NCBI RefSeq assembly: GCF_003990915.1
Contig: NZ_BHXQ01000006.1
Coordinates: 124,001 to 188,000, forward strand
From: Chryseotalea sanaruensis
Lineage (GTDB): Bacteria; Bacteroidota; Bacteroidia; Cytophagales; Cyclobacteriaceae
Direction: 5' to 3'
Length of the DNA: 64,000 bases
The first letter of the stretch is position 1; each line of letters opens with the position of its first letter. A program made the position numbers and the translations under genes. This document shows positions 58,301 to 64,000 of the stretch, in pieces. The notes under the pieces are model-generated. The model made no database searches. It had not been told where the DNA came from and was given only the letters and a program-made list of their open reading frames with translations.

Positions 58301-61300
58301 CACCCAATGGCTCGGTGGAAGTAGGGGTAGTGGGAGGAAATACTGGCTTTACCTTCGAGTGGTTTAGCAACGCATCTCCTATAGGTATTACAACACCGGA
58401 AGCAACTAACCTCGCCACGGGTAATTATCAGGTGGCGGTATCCCGCAATGGATGCTTTAGTATTACAAGTGCTTTCGTTGGTGATGAAGCGTTGGAGCCA
58501 GATGCTGATGCTACAACAACACCCGTTGTGGACTGTGCTACGCCATTAAGTGGAACACTTTCAGCCACAGCATTATCAAATGGTGTTGTTCAAAATCCTG
58601 CTGACTTTACTTTCAATTGGTATTTCCATAATATCGGTGATGGTAGCCGTGGTAGTTTATTGCCACCTGCTAACGGCACAGGCCCCAATAGAACGGGACT
58701 GGCCGCAGGTTTTTATGAAGTGGAGGTAGTCAACACGGCAACACAATGTAAATCAGCTCCTCTTGTAAGAGAGATAACGACAACCACCGTTTTACCAACG
58801 GTAACATTTACAGAATTGGCACCACAAACTTCCTGCGATCCCTTATCACCTAACGGAAGAGTGCTGGCGATTGGTGCAAGCAGCACATCCAATAATCAGG
58901 CAGACTTTACTTTTGAATGGTTTCTCGGACAAAATACATTGCCTGCAAATGCGCATAATAGCGTTTCAAATTTAAATGGTGGCACTGGAAATGTAGCAGA
59001 AGGTTTATTGGCAGGTGGACAAACGTATACAGTTCGGGTAACAACACCACTTAACTGTTCTGTAACAGGTGAGATTACTGTTTCGCAAGATATTAATGTG
59101 CCTGTAGTAACATTAACACCAACACCAAATGGTATTTGTGATCCTGTTTTGGCAGGCACATCATTTGGGGGTACCATGACAGCAGCTGTTACTTTTGATG
59201 GCGTGGCTGTAACTGATTTCACCAATTATAGTTTCTCCTGGTATGATGGATCTGTAGTAACCGCTACACCACGTGCAGAAACATCTTCTTCACTAACAGG
59301 CCTTGCTGATGCCTACTACACTTTAGTAGTAGAACGAACTGATCTAGGTTGTGTTTCACTGCCAGTAACGGAACTAGTAGATGATATAAAAATTTTACCT
59401 AATCTAACACCTTCAACAACACCTTCAACAAATTGTGCACCTGGTACACCCAATGGTGCTGCTACAGTTGCCATTAATAATGCCGGTGCATCTACGTATT
59501 CATTCCAGTGGTTTGCTGGTGATGATGTGGGTGACCCTGTAGTACCAAATGCTAATGGCGGAAATGCTATTGCACTTTCAGCAGTGACGGGTGGATTAAA
59601 TTATACCGTGCGTGTTACTAACAATAATACAGGCTGTCGTAGTACATCCACGACAATCATACCTGACAACCAGCAGTTGCCAATATTGGTATTAAATGCA
59701 ACACCAAACTCTATTTGCGATCCAACGCTTGGTTTTAATGGAACAGCATTTCAACAAACATTAACAGATGTTAATGCATTGGCTGGCGATACATATACCT
59801 TTGCCTGGAGTCGAGGTCAGGACATGACTAATCCTATTGCTGGCGCAACTTCTTCGCAAAACGGTCTTGAAGATGATTTCTACAGTGCTACAATTACTAA
59901 CAATCGTCTTGGTTGTACCTCATCATTTGCAACTACCGAAGTACTGAATCAGCAAATTCTTCCCGTTATTACAATAACACCTACACCTTCAACCAACTGC
60001 GTAGGCGGAACACCTAATGGTGCTGCTTCCGCTACAGTGGATGTAAGTGGTGTACCAACAACAGTCGGTTTTAGTTTCAGCTGGTTTCAGGGTTCAACCA
60101 TTACTGACCCCGTAGTGCCAGTAGCTAACGGTGGTTTAACAGCTAACGCAATTAACCTACAAGGTGCTAACAACTTTTTGGTGCAGGTAAGAAATAATGC
60201 CAGTGGTTGTACAAGCACTCAAGTTCAAACAGTAGCCGACAATAGTGCTGTACCAGTATTGAGTTTGCAAGATTTTGATAACTCCGTGTGCGATCCTGTT
60301 AAAGGCTTCAACGGTAGTTTGCAGGCAACAGTAACCGCAGATGTCAATGCTGTTCCCAGCGATGCCTATGTATTTACCTGGTCGAATGGTAATGACATGT
60401 CTTCCGTTATTGCCGGAGAAGTTACTTCATTGTTAGATGAACTTAATGGTGACTTATTCTACACCACAACAGTAACCAACACCAGACTTAATTGTACTTC
60501 AAATCCATTTACACTTGAAGTGGATAATAATTTAATACTGCCAATTATAGCAAGCACCCCAACGCCTTCAACGAATTGTGCGGGTGGTGCGGCCAATGGT
60601 GAAATAAATGTATCGGTAACTAATGCAGGCACTGATACTTTTATATTTCAATGGTATACAGGTAATACTGATACACCAGGTAATGAAGTAGCTACTGTAC
60701 CTAATCAGGGTAATACTGCTTCGGTGATTCAACTTCAAGGTGGTTTAAATTATACCATAAGTGCTTATAATGATAATACAGGTTGTGAAACAACTTTTAC
60801 ACAAGCATTGGCTGATATCAGCGAAGTGCCTGTGTTGAGTTTGCAAGACACAGATAATTCAGTTTGTGATCCCGCCAAAGGTTTCAACGGAAGTTTGCAA
60901 GGCACTGTAACTGCTGATGCCAATGTTTTACCAGCTGATGTATATGTTTTTGCCTGGTCTAATGGCAATGATATGAATTCCATAATTGCCGGTGAAGCAA
61001 CTGCGCTTTTGGATGAGTTGGATGGTGACTTATTTTACACCGCTACAGTAACAAATGTTCGTCTCAACTGTACTTCAAATCCTATAACGCGTGAAGTGCA
61101 TAATAATTTAGTCTTACCTGACTTAGCAGGTGTTACAAATGGATCTACCAACTGTTTGGGAGGTACACCGAATGGCTCTATAGATGTTACTGTACAAAAC
61201 AACCCAACTAATCAGCCTATGATTTTTAGTTGGTATAGCGATGCAGCAGCAACACTCCCATTGCCTGCACCTAATCTCGGTAACATTACTACTGCTACCG

Positions 61301-64000
61301 AACTACAGGGTGGAACCAATGTCTTCTTTACCGCGAAAGTCATCAATGATGTTACAGGTTGCGAAAGTACCTTAACCATGCCTGTTGCCGACATTAGCGT
61401 AATACCTAGCCTGACATTAACTGTTGATAACAATGAAAAATGTGTGGCACCATTTGACGGTTCCATTTCAATCGCCAGCTTAACAGATGTTAATTCTCCT
61501 GCAGCCGACACCTATACTATACGTTGGTATAACGGGTCAATATTAACTCCAGCTATCGGTGCTGAAGATGAGTTGATTTCTAATGTTGCAGAAGCGGATG
61601 CGACAACAGCACTAACTGCATACGATTTATTAGACAATGCATTCTACTCAGTAACCATTACCAACGACAGACTTAACTGTACTTCAACTTCAGAGATCCG
61701 TGAAGTATTAGATGCGTTGACATTTCCCCTAATCACAACGGCTGTAACCCCATCTACTAATTGTGTAGGTGGTGTAGCTAATGGTACTGCTACAGTTACT
61801 GCACCTGCTTTAGTGGGACACGACTTTAATTGGTATACCGGTGCGACAGCAGCAGGAGCAACCATTAACACAGGTTTGGACGATATTGATATTGCAGGAT
61901 TGCAAGGTTCAGCTACGGCTAACTTTACAGTAGAAGTAATCATTGAAGCTACAGGTTGTTCTAGTGTCGCCACAGTGTTAGTTGCTGATGACAGCGAATT
62001 GCCAATAGTAGATCCTTTAAGCTCAACCAATAATATAAACTGTACTGCACCTTTTAGTGGAACAGCTACTTTAAATGGCATTACTTATAGAGGTGCAGTT
62101 GTAACTTTTCCTGATGCAGCTTTTACTTTTGACTTTAATGGTACATCCACTAATCAGTTAACAGCATTGGGACTTGGTAACTATGCTTTCACCATTACCA
62201 ATATTGCAGATAATTGTACCTCTGATCCTGTAAGTGTACCAGTGTTGGATAACATCACTTTACCGGTTTTGCAAGTAAACGAAGTAGCACAAACATCTTG
62301 TGATGTAGCTGACCCTAACGGAGCGCTAACTGCTACAATTGCCGTAGTGGGTACAGCAGGCCATACTTTCGAGTGGTTTAATGGTGATGGTGCCGGAGTT
62401 ACCGGAACTGGATTTAGCACAAGTAATGCATTGACAGCTTTGGCTTCGGCAGATTATACAGTTCGTGTAGTTAACACAACTACACGTTGTGAGTCTATAC
62501 AGTCCCGTTTTTTACCAGAGAATATAGTTAATCCTGCCATAAGCTTTGCGGGTATTCAAGATGTACAAAACTGCGGTACGCCAGATGGTCAGGCTACACC
62601 AGTATTAACTGGAATATCTGCATTGCCAACAAATGACTTTACCATTTTTTATGTTAGAACATTCTCTACACCAACAGATCCGAATGTAGCCCCAACAGAT
62701 CCAACTGTTATTAAAGCATCTCCAGATAATTACTCAAGCACAGCAGTACTTGGTGTTGGCAACCCACCTGACGTTATTGGCTTATCTCCGGGATTTTTAA
62801 CAGCAATTGTGGTTGACAATAATACCACCTGCGAATCGAGTCCAACAACTATACAAATTGAAGATGTTACTCTCTTAAACCAAATTAACCTGGGAACTGC
62901 GGTTGCCGCAGGTTTTTGTGGTGGTTTTGGCGGAAGTATTGATGCAACAGTATCAGGTGGTACTGGTGCTGGAACCTATACATTTCAATGGTATCAAGGA
63001 AGTCCTATTAATAACAATATTAACTTCTTTAACAATCCTCCCGATATGGGGGCATCGGTGTTGATAACAAACGATGAAGACTTAGGAGTAACTGCACCAG
63101 TCGGTGGTGTAGGCTCAGGGACATATACTTTAATAGTTACAGATGCCGCAGGCTGTGGTGCGTTTCAAATAGGGAATGTTCCTTTCGCTTCAGCACCTAC
63201 AATCAATATTGTTACTACTGATCCAACACGTTGTAATGCACCTTTTGATGGAGAGATTGAAGTTACAGTTACTGCACCTGGAGTAGGTGTTGGTCCTTAC
63301 TCTATTTCATTTTACCGGGGGAATTCTTCTACTGATCCAGCTATACAAGGTGAAATTTGTGATGATGGAATTGATAATGATGGTGATGGTTTAACTGATG
63401 AAGATTGTGATGCGGTATTGGTTAGTCCTAAGAATATAACTCTGGCAGGACTTGAAGCCGGTGAGTATCTCATTAGAGTAATAGACTATACATTTGCAAA
63501 TAGAACTTGTCCCTTAGATCAAGGGATAATACTAACCCAAGAAGGTTTCGCACCAATCGTTTCTATTGATGATATTAATCCTAACACAGCTTGTGATGAT
63601 ACCAATTTTGCTGACGGATCTGTTGAGATTACTGTAAGCAAGGATGCGGACGACTTACGTGATGCTGCCGTAACACCAATTGTGTTTGAGGTTAGTCAGG
63701 TAAATCCTGCTCCGGTAACACCTCCGGCTTTTCCTGCAGTTTTGAGTAATGGCCTTTCAACTGTTACTACAACATTGAATTATGGTTTTGCACCGCAAGC
63801 TTATACCTTAAGAATTACAGAAACCGCTAGTGGGTGCTTTACAGATCAGGTGGTAAATATCCCGGATCAACCTGTTGTACCGCAAATCATTGATGTAACC
63901 ACAAATCCTGAGACATTCTGTTTGCCGCTATCAAATGGAAATGCAACTGTTAATAGTGTAACACCAATTGCTATTGCAGATTATCAATACACCTGGTATT
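55372..64000 (+). CDS. Giant SprB-like T9SS adhesin, 3' end outside the window
   Basis: The frame is open without a stop from ATG 55372 to the right edge (2876 codons). Residues 1-38 hold a signal peptide (LIFTFLLFFTLNFAQAQ). Then come two Asp/Cys-rich metal-binding loops (NNGKDDDGDGIADC, YDGIDNDGDGKIDQ; MopE-like), about eight FG-GAP repeats (55786-57170), the conserved VWNQPGYQVVNVNDD segment (57289-57333) and a CARDB-like domain (57600-57950). From about 57980 there are 21 SprB-type modules of about 90-110 residues, each with a Cys followed by N/D-G, an FxWY strand and a second Cys. Another Asp-rich loop interrupts a module at about 63360. A sorting domain is expected beyond the edge. It begins 11 bases after the previous gene. 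Confidence 0.9.
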   Translation, partial: MTMINRRSSEQKDQQSSLKLIFTFLLFFTLNFAQAQVAEVLCNNGKDDDGDGIADCADGDCQFVATIERGCNCYDGIDNDGDGKIDQADPECATYYGLTFVGDGSSCAIVPPGANTPFVGLGLPVTSQQNTADTQSKVAVGDVDGDGIPDAIITSKWNSEVRVVATTNGQADGTAAGFVKADYNLSGKKNDFKDIGCGTADRLLFEHEVLIADIDKDGIGEIFTVVSNRAGNPESPPTCFFLYGFKYAPDNLVPIAGYPVFAGTNRPGIFGIADMDGDGKAEVYFRDRIFAAENGKLLASAGGKLMSNTADWDVNVPSAPVAVDIKSAGADGGVMELVTGPRIYKIPNLTNRTPAAPASLTLWRDMNTIAFDANGDGANDQYFVKLMNDPAEYGIDTHSGASVADIDKDGFVDVVMTGALNSSVGRTTVFYWNVQKNTISTTMTPNSTELGILPADTDNFNNYANGWIWGAGRVNIGDANGDGKLDLTFIAGSQLYCVTTDGAGTGLQTLWTQNQKAVTGSIPLGYRTINDSRSGVLTVTIYDFDNDGSPEMVYRDSQELAVVDGPTGTTKLWSAICQSHTYTEGPVIADVNGDGATDICVTCFTSNAFNINAGIQQQALGQVRLFFSNGNAWIPTRKVWNQPGYQVVNVNDDLTLPFPQLDPALVFGTGTCPNGVPGPQTPFNVFLNQVPFLSSDGCPVFPLPDLGFFGDTPDPNCTADPSLPGCDTDGDGVYTPAVEVIPPICGDLNIRVRFNIENSGYLPITANVPVSFFSKDPQDPTTTVADRLLQSSLPINNLLVGATYTSNELIIPGPGIVFTLYIVLNDNGSVLPITFGSVTNDCTISNNIYSVVVTPDPFGANAEIIRQNEKCVAADPNVGELKGHIYKGDTIAVNEIFDYSDYTFQWYYGSDTSNPVPDNLGGKNLTLSGLDAGSYTFVATNVSKGCVTIPFTRAINNVIVLPEVTVLNIVPQTTCAPPNGSVEVGVVGGNTGFTFEWFSNASPIGITTPEATNLATGNYQVAVSRNGCFSITSAFVGDEALEPDADATTTPVVDCATPLSGTLSATALSNGVVQNPADFTFNWYFHNIGDGSRGSLLPPANGTGPNRTGLAAGFYEVEVVNTATQCKSAPLVREITTTTVLPTVTFTELAPQTSCDPLSPNGRVLAIGASSTSNNQADFTFEWFLGQNTLPANAHNSVSNLNGGTGNVAEGLLAGGQTYTVRVTTPLNCSVTGEITVSQDINVPVVTLTPTPNGICDPVLAGTSFGGTMTAAVTFDGVAVTDFTNYSFSWYDGSVVTATPRAETSSSLTGLADAYYTLVVERTDLGCVSLPVTELVDDIKILPNLTPSTTPSTNCAPGTPNGAATVAINNAGASTYSFQWFAGDDVGDPVVPNANGGNAIALSAVTGGLNYTVRVTNNNTGCRSTSTTIIPDNQQLPILVLNATPNSICDPTLGFNGTAFQQTLTDVNALAGDTYTFAWSRGQDMTNPIAGATSSQNGLEDDFYSATITNNRLGCTSSFATTEVLNQQILPVITITPTPSTNCVGGTPNGAASATVDVSGVPTTVGFSFSWFQGSTITDPVVPVANGGLTANAINLQGANNFLVQVRNNASGCTSTQVQTVADNSAVPVLSLQDFDNSVCDPVKGFNGSLQATVTADVNAVPSDAYVFTWSNGNDMSSVIAGEVTSLLDELNGDLFYTTTVTNTRLNCTSNPFTLEVDNNLILPIIASTPTPSTNCAGGAANGEINVSVTNAGTDTFIFQWYTGNTDTPGNEVATVPNQGNTASVIQLQGGLNYTISAYNDNTGCETTFTQALADISEVPVLSLQDTDNSVCDPAKGFNGSLQGTVTADANVLPADVYVFAWSNGNDMNSIIAGEATALLDELDGDLFYTATVTNVRLNCTSNPITREVHNNLVLPDLAGVTNGSTNCLGGTPNGSIDVTVQNNPTNQPMIFSWYSDAAATLPLPAPNLGNITTATELQGGTNVFFTAKVINDVTGCESTLTMPVADISVIPSLTLTVDNNEKCVAPFDGSISIASLTDVNSPAADTYTIRWYNGSILTPAIGAEDELISNVAEADATTALTAYDLLDNAFYSVTITNDRLNCTSTSEIREVLDALTFPLITTAVTPSTNCVGGVANGTATVTAPALVGHDFNWYTGATAAGATINTGLDDIDIAGLQGSATANFTVEVIIEATGCSSVATVLVADDSELPIVDPLSSTNNINCTAPFSGTATLNGITYRGAVVTFPDAAFTFDFNGTSTNQLTALGLGNYAFTITNIADNCTSDPVSVPVLDNITLPVLQVNEVAQTSCDVADPNGALTATIAVVGTAGHTFEWFNGDGAGVTGTGFSTSNALTALASADYTVRVVNTTTRCESIQSRFLPENIVNPAISFAGIQDVQNCGTPDGQATPVLTGISALPTNDFTIFYVRTFSTPTDPNVAPTDPTVIKASPDNYSSTAVLGVGNPPDVIGLSPGFLTAIVVDNNTTCESSPTTIQIEDVTLLNQINLGTAVAAGFCGGFGGSIDATVSGGTGAGTYTFQWYQGSPINNNINFFNNPPDMGASVLITNDEDLGVTAPVGGVGSGTYTLIVTDAAGCGAFQIGNVPFASAPTINIVTTDPTRCNAPFDGEIEVTVTAPGVGVGPYSISFYRGNSSTDPAIQGEICDDGIDNDGDGLTDEDCDAVLVSPKNITLAGLEAGEYLIRVIDYTFANRTCPLDQGIILTQEGFAPIVSIDDINPNTACDDTNFADGSVEITVSKDADDLRDAAVTPIVFEVSQVNPAPVTPPAFPAVLSNGLSTVTTTLNYGFAPQAYTLRITETASGCFTDQVVNIPDQPVVPQIIDVTTNPETFCLPLSNGNATVNSVTPIAIADYQYTWY
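57980..64000 (+). repeat. Array of 21 SprB-type protein repeats in the giant adhesin
   Basis: First Cys codons of successive modules fall near 57982, 58294, 58531, 58837, 59140, 59434, 59713, 59998, 60289, 60580, 60865, 61153, 61441, 61759, 62038, 62299, 62572, 62920, 63232, 63589 and 63919, about 290 bases apart in the middle of the array. Between 59400 and 61750 two module types alternate. Confidence 0.85.
60259..61410 (+). repeat. Recent 576-base direct duplication (module dyad)
   Basis: LSLQD-DNSVCDP-KGFNGSLQ occurs at 60259 and again at 60835, exactly 576 bases (192 codons) apart, with high similarity through WSNGNDM, LLDEL-GDLFYT and RLNCTSNP. Similarity extends into the following type A module. 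Confidence 0.85.

Noticed and set aside
58173..62420. Minus-strand open frames of 79-145 residues inside the giant adhesin
   Set aside because: They repeat with the SprB modules on the other strand and have no independent features.

Overview
The window looks like chromosomal DNA of a member of the Bacteroidota, most likely the Cytophagales or a close relative. The grounds are type IX secretion (T9SS) sorting domains on very large surface proteins, a PorP/SprF protein, a DUF5686 protein, TonB-dependent uptake, a LytS/LytTR pair, a CruF/CrtD carotenoid gene pair, -7 promoter elements of the form TAnnTTTG, almost no Shine-Dalgarno sites, and moderately AT-rich DNA. No tRNA, rRNA, phage, insertion sequence or CRISPR array was seen. 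No gene-free stretch exceeds about 260 bases.

Layout. Bases 1-7604 are the 3' part of a giant T9SS cargo protein that continues beyond the left edge. Bases 7605-13289 (minus strand) are housekeeping: rsmE, an acyl-CoA-binding protein, citrate synthase, a prohibitin-like protein, a short-chain dehydrogenase and ATP-type PEP carboxykinase. Divergent from these are a POT-type and an OPT-type peptide transporter (13509-16846). Bases 16913-21367 (minus) hold a small unknown protein, fabH, a DUF5686 outer-membrane protein and a helical unknown protein. The last of these is divergent from a two-CBS-domain gene, across a spacer with two FNR-like palindromes. Bases 22090-26515 (minus) carry an unusually long leucyl-tRNA synthetase, in which short Bacteroidota-type repeats reach into the coding sequence, and a secreted M28 peptidase. 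Bases 26702-34142 (plus) run TonB-dependent receptor, TPR protein, DUF2141 protein, LytS-type kinase, LytTR regulator, CrtD and CruF. Then come a DUF6913-like protein, ligA and a TrpF-like protein (minus), a lipoprotein overlapping a subtilisin with a T9SS tail, rpe, an outer-membrane barrel protein, gyrA and a TPR protein (plus). The upper-glycolysis cluster pgi-pfkA-glk and a barrel protein follow (minus).

The right end (50615-64000) is the most interesting locus. Three tightly packed genes encode a PorP/SprF barrel fused to a coiled coil, a His/Asp/Glu-rich linker and a SPOR-like domain; a 989-residue beta-propeller/Ig/PKD protein with a type B T9SS (CHU_C) tail; and a giant SprB-like adhesin that is still open at the right edge after 2876 codons. 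They look like one module: an outer-membrane anchor that may reach peptidoglycan, plus the T9SS-exported surface proteins it may hold. This resembles the SprB-SprF gliding/adhesion logic but with an altered architecture.

The housekeeping genes form a coherent heterotrophic core: peptide import, gluconeogenesis through PckA, citrate synthase, glycolysis, the pentose-phosphate epimerase and fatty-acid initiation. Intergenic DNA is rich in short repeats: heptanucleotide tandem arrays, REP-like inverted repeats and a dispersed 20-base repeat.
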